This document shows, in pieces, positions 46,697 to 55,016 of a stretch of 64,000 nucleotides of DNA (position 1 is the stretch's first letter; the number at the start of each line of letters is the position of its first letter). Under the pieces are notes generated by a model. The model saw only the letters and a list, made by a program, of their open reading frames with translations, was not told the DNA's origin and searched no databases. Origin of the DNA: Methylobacillus methanolivorans (GTDB lineage Bacteria > Pseudomonadota > Gammaproteobacteria > Burkholderiales > Methylophilaceae); contig NZ_JAJAVF010000004.1 in assembly GCF_020531845.1 (NCBI RefSeq), positions 290,045-354,044 on the forward strand. The letters run 5' to 3'. The position numbers and the translations under genes were made by a program.

Positions 46697-48132
46697 CAAT
46701 GCAACTCACTAGTTGATGGTAGCGTTCCACCGCCCAAGGCTTTCATGAGCCCGGCATAGGCATTGAGCCTGCTGGCCTCCAGATCAATGAGGGCGGCTCG
46801 CTGGCTCAATACCTGATTCTCTGTATCCAAAACCTTGAGGTAATTTGCTAAACCGGCATGGTGACGGGTTGTCGCTAGCTTCTTGGTTTTTTCCGCTAAA
46901 TGCAGCGCATCCAGTAATTCAGTATGTTGGATTGCATTCGAGTGCAGCATGACCAACTGGCCGCTGATTTCCTGTAATGATTGCAGTACGGTACTGTTGT
47001 ATTGCTCCACAGCAATGTCGTAGGCAGCAGTTTCTGCGGCGAGGTTCCCGCGGCGTAGCCCGCCATCAAATAATGGCAGGGAAATAGCGGGTCCGACACC
47101 TGCAATCAGGCCGCTTTCCGTGAGTATCTTGCTGAAGCCCATGGCTTGTAAGCCTACAAAGCTCAACAAGTTGATGTTGGGGTAAAACGCCGCCTTGGCG
47201 CTGGCGATGTTGTGGTTGGCAGCCTCAATACGCCATTTGGCCGCCACAATGTCGGGCCGCCTGCCTATCAGGTCGGCGGGCAGTGATGCAGGCAGGCCGA
47301 TGTCGGCATTGAGTGCCAGTAATGGAGCATGGAGATGTTCAGTAAATCCAGGCCCTTCTCCTGCCAGCGCTGCCAGTTGTTGTTGCAGTAGGGTGATACG
47401 TTCATCACTGATTTCTAATTGCGCATGCAGGCCGGGAATCAGGGTTTCTGCTTCGCTGACTTCGATGTCTGTACCTAGCCCTGCAACCAGGGCGCGTTGC
47501 CGGATGCTTAACTGTTGTTCGGCAATTTCCAGCCTCGCCTTGACGATGTCGTGCTGGGCGTGTGCCTGCGACCAAGCAATGTATTGCATGACCAGGGCGG
47601 TAGTCAGGCTGAGCTTGACCTGTTGTGCCTCGGCTGCGGTTGCCTGCATGCGGCTCAGTGTACTGTTCCATTGCGCCTCGCGTTGTCCCCATAGGTCGAG
47701 GTCGTAGCCGAGATTCAGCGTGGCTTTATTATTCCATTCTGTATGACCACCCCAGGGTGGGGGAATGAATTGCAGGTTGGTGAAGCGCTCACGCACCAGG
47801 GTACTGTTAACGCTCGCTTGTGGTGCGCGCAATGCGCCAGTTGCTTGGGCTTGCGCTTCGGCCATGGCAACGCGGCTATGTGCCGCGCGCAGGTCGGGGT
47901 GTTGTTGCAGGCTGTGGCGTATCAGGGCATCTAGCTGCGGGTCTTGAAACACTTGCCACCATGCTTCTTGCGGCCAGGGCAGGTCATGCTTGACCTGGGT
48001 GATGGCGGGACCCTGGTCAAGCTGGTTGGCATGACGAGGTTGGGCTGTGGTAGAAATACCGGACATGCTCATGCATCCAGGCAACACCGCGATGACAGCA
48101 GTGCTGAAAGCCTTGAGGATGTTGCGATGCAT
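46696..48132 (-). CDS. NodT-family outer-membrane efflux lipoprotein
   Basis: 478 residues. A lipobox VLPGC gives a lipidated Cys near residue 20; two OEP repeats form the TolC-like channel (LPWPQEAWWQVFQDPQLDAL near 50, LIGRRPDIVAAKWRIEAAN near 290). Completes a tripartite pump with the FUSC and HlyD proteins downstream. GGGAG precedes the ATG; 51 bases after marR. Confidence 0.93.
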   Translation of the reverse strand: MHRNILKAFSTAVIAVLPGCMSMSGISTTAQPRHANQLDQGPAITQVKHDLPWPQEAWWQVFQDPQLDALIRHSLQQHPDLRAAHSRVAMAEAQAQATGALRAPQASVNSTLVRERFTNLQFIPPPWGGHTEWNNKATLNLGYDLDLWGQREAQWNSTLSRMQATAAEAQQVKLSLTTALVMQYIAWSQAHAQHDIVKARLEIAEQQLSIRQRALVAGLGTDIEVSEAETLIPGLHAQLEISDERITLLQQQLAALAGEGPGFTEHLHAPLLALNADIGLPASLPADLIGRRPDIVAAKWRIEAANHNIASAKAAFYPNINLLSFVGLQAMGFSKILTESGLIAGVGPAISLPLFDGGLRRGNLAAETAAYDIAVEQYNSTVLQSLQEISGQLVMLHSNAIQHTELLDALHLAEKTKKLATTRHHAGLANYLKVLDTENQVLSQRAALIDLEASRLNAYAGLMKALGGGTLPSTSELH

Positions 48133-48183
48133 GGTGGACTCCCGCCCGGTATAACAAATGTGAAGAGATGTTTGCTTCTGGTC

Positions 48184-48687
48184 TTACTTGATGATGTCGG
48201 CGTTGGCACCCAAGGTTTGCATATGGCGTACCACATCCTGGCGATGCTGTAGTGACAAGGTCGCCATCAGGGCTGCGACATTGGTGTAGTACACCGGCAT
48301 AACTTCATCTAGCTTCTTGCGCCCGGCTGTGGTGAGCTTGATCTTGAGCTTGCGTCTATCCTTGCGGTCAGTCAGGCGGCTGACTAGGCCTTCGTTTTCA
48401 AGGCCATCAATAAAGCCGGTCATGGTGGCCTTGGTGACGCCCGCTTTTTCGGCAAGTTCAGAAGGGGACGAGCTGAGGTTATCCTCGCGTAGCAGCAAAA
48501 CAAGTACCCACCAGCGCCCTTGCAGCAAGCCGTGCTGTGCCAGCATTTTATCCAATGCGTCCGAGAGATCGGAGGCAGCGCGCAAGATATTGACGAACTC
48601 CCAGATCGCGACAATATCGGCGTCGGGGTAATAGCCAGCGAATTTTTTCAGCGACTCGGAAGTCGGCAATTCTTTAATCAGTAGCAT
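48184..48687 (-). CDS. MarR-family repressor of the efflux operon
   Basis: 167 residues, winged helix: LSSSPSELAEKAGVTKATMT recognition region near 85, then the wing GLVSRLTDRKDRRKLKIKLT. First gene of a five-gene operon with the NodT, FUSC, DUF1656 and HlyD genes. A palindrome overlaps its promoter (48694-48706), so it probably represses itself and the pump until an aromatic acid or similar ligand binds. Confidence 0.92.
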   Translation of the reverse strand: MLLIKELPTSESLKKFAGYYPDADIVAIWEFVNILRAASDLSDALDKMLAQHGLLQGRWWVLVLLLREDNLSSSPSELAEKAGVTKATMTGFIDGLENEGLVSRLTDRKDRRKLKIKLTTAGRKKLDEVMPVYYTNVAALMATLSLQHRQDVVRHMQTLGANADIIK

Positions 48688-48693
48688 AATACG

Positions 48694-48727
48694 AACTATG
48701 ATAGTTAGGGACCGTAATGTAAGTCAA
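48694..48727 (-). promoter_or_regulatory. marR operon promoter and operator
   Basis: On the reverse strand TTGACT (48727-48722) and TATCAT (48703-48698), 18 bases apart, form a sigma-70 promoter. The perfect palindrome AACTAT-G-ATAGTT at 48694-48706 covers the -10 box and ends seven bases before the start codon, an ideal repressor site. Confidence 0.65.
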
Positions 48728-48772
48728 TAGTCTGAATGGATATTCCCGTAAAATAATTAAGGTTTTTGTGGA

Positions 48773-49387
48773 TTAGCGAGGATGCGCCATGTTGGCAGCG
48801 TTTACCAATTGCTGCTTGTAGAGGGATAGTGTGCGCGCAATCACTTGGGTGTCATCCATGGATTTTGCCAGTAACAACGCGCCTTCGAGCGTGGTGATGT
48901 ATAGCTCGGCCCAGGCGATGGTGTCGAAGTGGGGGCTGCCTTGCTCTTGCTGTAGCCGCTGGAGCATGTCGATCAATTCCTTGCGCCAGGCCTGGAAATA
49001 GTTGCGTGACACCTCAAACAGGCTAGGGTGGGTGTCAGCCAGGCCCATGGTGAAAATGGCCAGCATGCAACCCTGGCTGAGCTGCGGGTCTTGGTAGCTT
49101 GCAATGCCATGATCAATATAAGCAGTAAGCAGCTCAAGCTGGCTTTGATGGTGAGTCGGGTCAAACAAGTGTTGCTGGCGCTCCAACGCATCCTGCCAGA
49201 ACTGTTCTAGTACCGCTTCACCCAGGGTTTCCTTGTTGCTGAAATGATGGAAGAAACCGCCCTTGGTGATATTGGCCTGACGGCATACCATGTCAATCGA
49301 CATGGCGTTGAAGCCGCGTGAGAGAATTAAATCTCTGGCGATTTGCAAGATGCGCTCGCGGGTGGATGCAATCGGCTGGCTGGACAT
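48773..49387 (-). CDS. TetR-family regulator of the SoxYZ/FccB module
   Basis: 204 residues. Helix-turn-helix ILSRGFNAMSIDMVCRQANI, then TKGGFFHHFSNKETLG. In the ligand domain QGCMLAIF places Cys 107 where NemR-like regulators have their electrophile-sensing cysteine; another Cys is at 35. Divergent from the SoxYZ-like gene, with a perfect operator-like palindrome between. Likely a repressor of that module; a reactive sulfur or electrophile signal is a hypothesis. Confidence 0.9.
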   Translation of the reverse strand: MSSQPIASTRERILQIARDLILSRGFNAMSIDMVCRQANITKGGFFHHFSNKETLGEAVLEQFWQDALERQQHLFDPTHHQSQLELLTAYIDHGIASYQDPQLSQGCMLAIFTMGLADTHPSLFEVSRNYFQAWRKELIDMLQRLQQEQGSPHFDTIAWAELYITTLEGALLLAKSMDDTQVIARTLSLYKQQLVNAANMAHPR

Positions 49388-49443
49388 AAAGAGATTCCGT
49401 CATCTTCCTTTTGTATGGCAATGAATTGAGCTGCTTACTGCTA

Positions 49444-49487
49444 TTGACAAATCTGTATACCGGCATAACATACCAACTGGTTGGTAT
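49444..49487 (+). promoter_or_regulatory. Promoter and TetR operator of the SoxYZ/FccB operon
   Basis: TTGACA at 49444-49449 and TAACAT at 49466-49471 (spacing 16) form a promoter. ATACCAAC-TG-GTTGGTAT at 49470-49487 is an 8-bp perfect inverted repeat overlapping the -10 box and start point. It has the form of a classic TetR-family operator in the divergent region. Confidence 0.7.
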
Positions 49488-49500
49488 TCTATACAATGAA

Positions 49501-50319
49501 ATGGATAAAGCAATGATGATGCGTTCGATGTCACGAGTATTGCTGGTGCTTGGGGTGGTGTTCTCAGGCTGGATGCCTTTGGTTGCCAATGCAGAGGTCA
49601 CAGATCAAAAATGGCAGGCCATGCATCGTGATCTGTTCCCGGGTAAAACCTTGCAACAAGCGGATTTCATCAAGATCACCGCACCCAAACGTGCGGAAAG
49701 TGGTGCCCAGGTGCCGTTTGCTTTTTCCGTGGATTATCCTGTAGCAGAAGGGCAATACGTGAAAGCGGTTTCCGTGATTGTCGATGCGAACCCGGTACCG
49801 CTCGCCGCTGTGTTTCATTTCAATCCCCAGAGTGGCAAGGCCGAAGTGGCGACCCGTATTCGTCTCGAAACAGACTCACTAGTACATGTGGTTGCCGAAA
49901 CCAGTGATGGCAAGTGGTATGTGAATGCCGCCCCTGTGAGGGCTAGTGGGGGCTGTGGTGGCACAATAGATGGTGATGAGTCGGCAGCGCGCCAAAGTGC
50001 GGGCAAGATGCGTCTAGCCTTGGATAGTGAAGCAACAGAGGGCGCATTGCACTATGCCAGGTTACAGATCAAGCACCCGATGTTCACGGGCCTGCAACGT
50101 GATCTCGTTTCCCAAGGCTTCCGCCCCGCTTATTATATCGACAAGATAGAGGTGCAATACAACGGCGTTACAGTCTTTCAGGCCGATACCTATATCGGTA
50201 TCAGCGAGGATCCGAATATCCGCTTTCCCTTCATTGCCAAAGGCGATGGTGCGTTGACGGTGACCATACACGACAACGAAGATAACGAATTTCACCATAG
50301 TTTTGCCGTTAAACTATAA
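49501..50319 (+). CDS. Fused SoxY-SoxZ-like sulfur carrier, exported
   Basis: 272 residues. Signal peptide (SRVLLVLGVVFSGWMPLVANA), SoxY-like domain (about 30-155) ending in the swinging-arm motif SGGCGG, whose Cys carries sulfur as a covalent adduct in SoxY, then a SoxZ-like domain (about 175-270; IKHPMFTGLQRD, HDNEDNEFHHSF). Such fusions are annotated as quinoprotein-dehydrogenase-associated SoxYZ-like carriers. No soxAX or soxB is nearby. Start uncertain (49501 or 49513). Confidence 0.88.
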   Translation: MDKAMMMRSMSRVLLVLGVVFSGWMPLVANAEVTDQKWQAMHRDLFPGKTLQQADFIKITAPKRAESGAQVPFAFSVDYPVAEGQYVKAVSVIVDANPVPLAAVFHFNPQSGKAEVATRIRLETDSLVHVVAETSDGKWYVNAAPVRASGGCGGTIDGDESAARQSAGKMRLALDSEATEGALHYARLQIKHPMFTGLQRDLVSQGFRPAYYIDKIEVQYNGVTVFQADTYIGISEDPNIRFPFIAKGDGALTVTIHDNEDNEFHHSFAVKL

Positions 50320-50680
50320 ACATAAACATTCAATGGTGCTGGGCGGAGGGCTTCTGGCGGTACTGGGCTTGTGCCTCGTGCCATTGGTGGCTTGGCCTGC
50401 CGGAGTAGATAGCCACACCCGCACCCTGGCAGCCTCTTGTGCCGCATGTCACGGCTATGAAGGCAAAAGCCTGGGAGCAATCCCGAGCCTGGCAGGGCTA
50501 TCGCAGGATCAATTTCTTGCCAGCATGCAGCATTACCGGGATATGCCTGATGACGGTAGCGTCATGAACCAGCATGCTAAGGGCCTGACCTGGGGAGAGA
50601 TTGAGGGGCTTGCCCATTATTTTTCTGGCTTGGGTCATGTCGATGACCCTACAGACAATCCCAAAGCTTCGAATCCATGA
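50303..50680 (+). CDS. Exported mono-heme cytochrome c (FccA-like)
   Basis: About 125 residues with one heme motif CAACHG near 44 and a distal Met candidate in HYRDMPDDGSVM. Hydrophobic signal region LGGGLLAVLGLCLVPLVAW. The TTG at 50303, overlapping the previous gene, supplies basic residues (NYKHKHS) for the signal peptide; an ATG at 50333 lacks them. It is probably the heme subunit for the flavoprotein that follows, as in flavocytochrome c. Confidence 0.82.
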   Translation: MPLNYKHKHSMVLGGGLLAVLGLCLVPLVAWPAGVDSHTRTLAASCAACHGYEGKSLGAIPSLAGLSQDQFLASMQHYRDMPDDGSVMNQHAKGLTWGEIEGLAHYFSGLGHVDDPTDNPKASNP

Positions 50681-51936
50681 AGCGTCGCCATTTTAATCAA
50701 TTAGCGTTGGCTAGCCTGATCTTGCCCGGTGCCTGGCGCAGTATTGCGCGGGCTGCCAGTGCACCCCGGGTGGTGGTGATTGGCGCTGGGTTTGCTGGTG
50801 CCACGGTGGCCAAGTATTTACGGGTATGGAGCCACAACAGTATTGAAGTCATCCTGGTCGAGCCCGGGCGGGCTTTTGTCTCCTGCCCGGTGAGCAATCT
50901 GGTACTGGGGGGCAGCCGGCAAATGCAGGATATTACGCACTCCTATGATGAGTTGATCAAGCGTTACGGTATCCAGCTGTTACAGGCCAGCGTCAGCGCG
51001 ATTGATGCGGCACAACGCCGGCTCCGCCTTGATGATGGGGCCACGCTGCGCTATGACAAATTGGTGCTGGCACCCGGTATCAGCTTTGATTACAGTCGCT
51101 TGAATGCCATGACAGGGGTGCTGTTGCAAGAACGGTTCCTCCATGCCTGGAAGGCTGGTGTTCAGACGTTGGCATTACAGCAGCAATTGCAGGCAATGCG
51201 TGATGGAGGCGTATTTGCCATTACCATCCCTGCCTTGCCCTATCGATGCCCGCCAGGGCCATATGAGCGGGCATGCCAGGTGGCGTATTACCTCAAGCGG
51301 CATAAACCGCGGTCCAAGGTATTGGTGCTGGATGCCAATCCGGCGATTACCTCCAAGCGTGCCTTGTTTGAGAGGGCATGGGCTGAACTTTATCCTGGCA
51401 TGGTTGAATATCATGCTTCCAGTGACCTGAATGCGATTGATCCAGATCGGCAGACGCTTAACACCACGTTTGAACGCGTCAAGTTTGATGTACTCAACCT
51501 GATTCCTCCGCAAACAGCGAGCAGGTTGGCCTTGGATAATGGCTTGGGTAATGCAGGTGGACGCTGGTGCGATGTTGATTACGTGACTTACGAATCTCGC
51601 CAGGCGCGGCATGTACACATCTTGGGCGACGCGCTCGATTCCGGCTTGCCGAAATCTGCCCATATTGCTACCTCGGAAGCCAAGGTGTGTGCCAGTGCGA
51701 TTATTGCCTTACTCGCTGGCGAGGCACCTGATCCGGCTCCCGTGTTTGCCAATACTTGTTATAGCTATGTCAGTGCAGAAGAGGCGATGCATGTCGCCAA
51801 TGTTTACCGCTTTGATGCTGCCAGTCGAGAAATGAAGCCTGCGCCGGGTGGAGGTGTCTCGCAGGCGAGGTCTGCCAGTGAAGTGCAGGAGGCACGGTCA
51901 TGGGCCGTGAATATCTGGCACGATGTGCTGGGTTAG
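50677..51936 (+). CDS. fccB: FccB-type flavoprotein (sulfide dehydrogenase flavin subunit)
   Basis: 419 residues. A Tat-like leader (KRRHFNQLALASLILPGAW) precedes an FAD fold (VVVIGAGFAGATVAKYL). Cysteines in FVSCPVSNLVLGG near 70 and YRCPPGPYERACQVAYYL near 190 match the redox-active pair of flavocytochrome c sulfide dehydrogenases. It would oxidise sulfide or a carrier-bound sulfur and pass electrons to the adjacent cytochrome. ATG overlaps that gene (ATGA). Confidence 0.9.
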   Translation: MKRRHFNQLALASLILPGAWRSIARAASAPRVVVIGAGFAGATVAKYLRVWSHNSIEVILVEPGRAFVSCPVSNLVLGGSRQMQDITHSYDELIKRYGIQLLQASVSAIDAAQRRLRLDDGATLRYDKLVLAPGISFDYSRLNAMTGVLLQERFLHAWKAGVQTLALQQQLQAMRDGGVFAITIPALPYRCPPGPYERACQVAYYLKRHKPRSKVLVLDANPAITSKRALFERAWAELYPGMVEYHASSDLNAIDPDRQTLNTTFERVKFDVLNLIPPQTASRLALDNGLGNAGGRWCDVDYVTYESRQARHVHILGDALDSGLPKSAHIATSEAKVCASAIIALLAGEAPDPAPVFANTCYSYVSAEEAMHVANVYRFDAASREMKPAPGGGVSQARSASEVQEARSWAVNIWHDVLG

Positions 51937-51959
51937 GAAATACTCACTGAACGCAGATG

Positions 51960-52889
51960 CTATGCATTGACTAGGCAGTTACGGCCACGCTGTTTGGCTT
52001 GATAAAGCCGCTGGTCGACCTGCTCGACAAAACTGAGTGCCTGCTCCTGGTGGGTGGGGATCATGGTGCCGGCTCCCATGCTGAGGCTGAGTATTTGCCC
52101 ACTTGGCGAATTCGCATGTGGTATTTGCGCCTTGAACAACAGGTTGCGACAGCGATGAGCGACCAGTTGCGCTGAAGCGACATCTGTATCTGGCAGGATC
52201 AGCACAAACTCCTCCCCGCCAAACCGAGCAAAGAAATCCCTGGCACGCACAGCGCTACTGGCAAGCAATGTGGCTACTTGTTTCAGGCATTCATCGCCCT
52301 GCAAATGCCCATAATGATCGTTGTACTGCTTGAAGTAATCAATGTCGAACATGATGAGGGAAAGCGGGCTGCCATGGCGCCGGGCCGTCGTCCACTCTAT
52401 CTCCAGTACCGAGTCGAACATACGGCGATTGGCAACACCAGTGAGGCCATCTTTAAAGGAAAGTTCTTCCAGTTCCTTTTGCAGCTTGAGAAGTTGTTCT
52501 TCGGTTTTCTTGCGCTCGCTGATATCAAACATGAAGCCGACCAGTGACTCGACTTCTCCTGCTGCATTACGGATGACATGCACCACATCCCGTATCCAGA
52601 CATAGCGTCCATCCTTGGTCAAGGCGCGGTAGTCTGCCTCATGATCAGCCCCCGAGCGGGATTGTGATACACAGAAATCCACTACCCAGGCCTGGTCTTC
52701 AGGGTGCATGCGGCTGGCCCAATCCTGTGCGCTTACCCAGCTATCCTGACTCCAGCCTAATAAGGTCTCGATTTGGGGGCCTATATAGGCAAAGGTCATG
52801 GTCTGCCAATCGATTTTCCAGGGGATGGCCTTGGTGGACTCCAGCAGGGTTTTATAAACATCGTGGTTAGTGGTCTGTTCTGTACTCAT
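51960..52889 (-). CDS. PAS-GGDEF diguanylate cyclase
   Basis: 309 residues from ATG 52889 (a TTG seven codons earlier is possible). A PAS/PAC domain (about 20-130) leads to a GGDEF domain with FARFGGEEFVLI, an active signature. RARD lies five residues upstream of it, matching the RxxD inhibitory site, so product feedback is expected. No membrane segment. Makes cyclic di-GMP; the signal is unknown. Confidence 0.93.
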   Translation of the reverse strand: MSTEQTTNHDVYKTLLESTKAIPWKIDWQTMTFAYIGPQIETLLGWSQDSWVSAQDWASRMHPEDQAWVVDFCVSQSRSGADHEADYRALTKDGRYVWIRDVVHVIRNAAGEVESLVGFMFDISERKKTEEQLLKLQKELEELSFKDGLTGVANRRMFDSVLEIEWTTARRHGSPLSLIMFDIDYFKQYNDHYGHLQGDECLKQVATLLASSAVRARDFFARFGGEEFVLILPDTDVASAQLVAHRCRNLLFKAQIPHANSPSGQILSLSMGAGTMIPTHQEQALSFVEQVDQRLYQAKQRGRNCLVNA

Positions 52890-53056
52890 GATGGCTTGGT
52901 CTTGAATCAATAATGGCTGGCATATGGCGATTGATATTCATGGATAAGCGAATTACATGCCATGTTTGCACAGGGAATTTTTGATAAAAATGATAAAAAT
53001 TAGTGGGTTAAATGAGACTTTCAGCAAGAAAAGCTGACGAAGGTGTTGAGAATTTG

Positions 53057-53980
53057 TCAGCGAGCAGGCACGGAATTCTTTGAAGACAAAACTAGACCCC
53101 CTAGAATGGCAGCGATACCTAGCGCGTGGAATACGTGCAGGTTTTCTCCCAGAAACAGCACGGAAAGCATGCTGCCGAAAACCGGCATTAGGTGGATAAA
53201 CAAGCCGGCACGTGCTGCTCCTGCGCGCGCTACCCCAATGGTATACAGCGTATAGGCAATGACTGAAGGGAAAATGCCAACATAGGCGAGTGCCAGCCAG
53301 GTGTCATGGTTCCATTGGGGTGCTTGCCCAGTGTGCGTTTCCCAGGCATAGAGTGGTAGCAGCAGAATAATGGCAATGAAGATTTGTATGCACATCAAGC
53401 CAATGCGGTTGATAGTGGCGGGCAACTCGCGTAACCACAGGGTATAGAGCGCCCAGCAGATCATCGCGGTAAAGATCACCAGGTCGCCACCAGAAAAATC
53501 CAGGGTAGCCAGACTAGACCATTCTCCGTGCAGGATGATGGTGAGGACACCAGCCAATGACAAAGCTAACCCAAGTAATTGCAGCAGGTGCAACGGCAGG
53601 CGGTAAAACAAGGCACCAAACAGCAGGATCAGGATAGGAATGCAGGAGTTGAGCAGGATGCCATTAGTGGCGGTGGTGTCATGCAAGCCGCTGTAAACCA
53701 AGGTGTTGAATGCTGCAACGCCCACTGTGGATACTGCCAGCAGGCGCCAGCGATATTGCCAGTAAAGCCGCCAATCACGCCGCATGGCAGGGAGGGCGAA
53801 TGGCAATATGCAAACAAAGGCGATTACCCAACGTCCTAGAGACAAGGTTAGTGGCGGGATGTTCGCATGCACTGCACGGCCCACGACAAAGTTACCTGCC
53901 CAGAACAGCGGCGGTAACACCAGTACTAGCATGAGCAGGATAGGTGAAAGAGGGCGATTGCCAGGCGTTGGGGTAGACAT
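53057..53980 (-). CDS. EamA/DMT-family transporter
   Basis: 307 residues with ten hydrophobic helices in two EamA repeats (LILMLVLVLPPLFWAGNFVV near the start; YVGIFPSVIAYTLYTIGVA in the second). Drug/metabolite transporter superfamily; substrate unknown, often amino acids or metabolites for export. ATG 53980 preferred over an upstream TTG. Divergence partner: none; a LysR gene lies 24 bases upstream on the same strand. Confidence 0.9.
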   Translation of the reverse strand: MSTPTPGNRPLSPILLMLVLVLPPLFWAGNFVVGRAVHANIPPLTLSLGRWVIAFVCILPFALPAMRRDWRLYWQYRWRLLAVSTVGVAAFNTLVYSGLHDTTATNGILLNSCIPILILLFGALFYRLPLHLLQLLGLALSLAGVLTIILHGEWSSLATLDFSGGDLVIFTAMICWALYTLWLRELPATINRIGLMCIQIFIAIILLLPLYAWETHTGQAPQWNHDTWLALAYVGIFPSVIAYTLYTIGVARAGAARAGLFIHLMPVFGSMLSVLFLGENLHVFHALGIAAILGGLVLSSKNSVPAR

Positions 53981-54004
53981 GGATATCAATTTTTCCCTGG
54001 TAAG

Positions 54005-54910
54005 TCAGGTACTGCTGGGGGCATCATTAAACCATGGCTGCATCACAGCTTGGGCGACATCAAGGAATGCGCGCAGTTTCGGTGGCATAAAGCGTTGGCG
54101 TGGATAGACCAAATGCACCGGGTCATGCCGAGCCTGCCATGCGGGAAGTACACGCTGCAGCTCACCAATCAGCATGCCAGGCTTGCAGATGTAGGTGGGA
54201 AGCAGGGCGACGCCTTGGCCATTCAGCGCCATATGCCGCACGATGCCGATACTATTGGCAATGGTGTGACCCGATAACGGGATAGTGATGCTGTCGTTGC
54301 CACGCCGCAATGTCCATGCGTCGCGTCCCATCGGGCTGAATTGTAGGCAATGGTGTTGATTAAGGTCTTGCGGATTCCGTAATGGTGGCGCTTGCTCAAG
54401 ATATTCCTGGCTGGCAAAGGTGGCCCAGCATGCATTGCCCAGCGGTTTGGCAATCAGGCTGGAGTCACCCAGTTCACCTGTGCGAATGGCGGCATCTATG
54501 CCTTCGGCGACCAAGTCAACATAGCGCTCGGTCAGTAGTAGTTCCAACGCGAGCGCCGGGTATTGTAATTGCACTTGATGAACCAGTCCGGCTAGTAGGC
54601 TATCGCCGAGATCGGCGGGCGCAGACACCCTGAGCTTGCCTTGCGGCGCTTGTCGTGCGGCATCAATGGCGGCTTCAGCTTCCAACATATACCCCAACCC
54701 CAGCGACGCATGCTCGAAATACGCCTGTCCTGCTTCGGTGAGGTTCAAGCGCCGGGTTGTGCGTTGCAGCAGGGTGATGCCCAGGCGCTGCTCCAGCCTG
54801 GCAACACGGGTGCTGACAGTGGACGTGGGTAACTGTAATTGCCTGGCCGCAGCACTGAAGCTACCTGCCTGGACGACTTTAACGAAGACGGCAGCTTCGT
54901 TGAAATCCAT
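54005..54910 (-). CDS. LysR-family regulator
   Basis: 301 residues beginning MDFNEAAVFVKVVQAGSFS; helix-turn-helix AARQLQLPTSTVSTRVARLE; effector domain from GKLRVSAPADLGDSL. Divergent from the pirin gene (106 bases), which it probably controls, and followed on its own strand by the transporter gene, with which it may be co-transcribed. Confidence 0.93.
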   Translation of the reverse strand: MDFNEAAVFVKVVQAGSFSAAARQLQLPTSTVSTRVARLEQRLGITLLQRTTRRLNLTEAGQAYFEHASLGLGYMLEAEAAIDAARQAPQGKLRVSAPADLGDSLLAGLVHQVQLQYPALALELLLTERYVDLVAEGIDAAIRTGELGDSSLIAKPLGNACWATFASQEYLEQAPPLRNPQDLNQHHCLQFSPMGRDAWTLRRGNDSITIPLSGHTIANSIGIVRHMALNGQGVALLPTYICKPGMLIGELQRVLPAWQARHDPVHLVYPRQRFMPPKLRAFLDVAQAVMQPWFNDAPSST

Positions 54911-54925
54911 GATTGTTCCATTAAT

Positions 54926-54940
54926 TGAAAAGTGATTTCA
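54926..54940. promoter_or_regulatory. Candidate LysR box upstream of the pirin gene
   Basis: TGAAA-AGTGA-TTTCA, a palindrome with 5-bp arms, lies in the divergent lysR/pirin region close to the lysR start. Binding is inferred. Confidence 0.45.
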
Positions 54941-55016
54941 TATTTAATCATCTAGTGAGGTAAAAGTCTTGTCCTTATAGTGGGAACCATCAACATTCAA
55001 GACAGGAGTCAGCATC

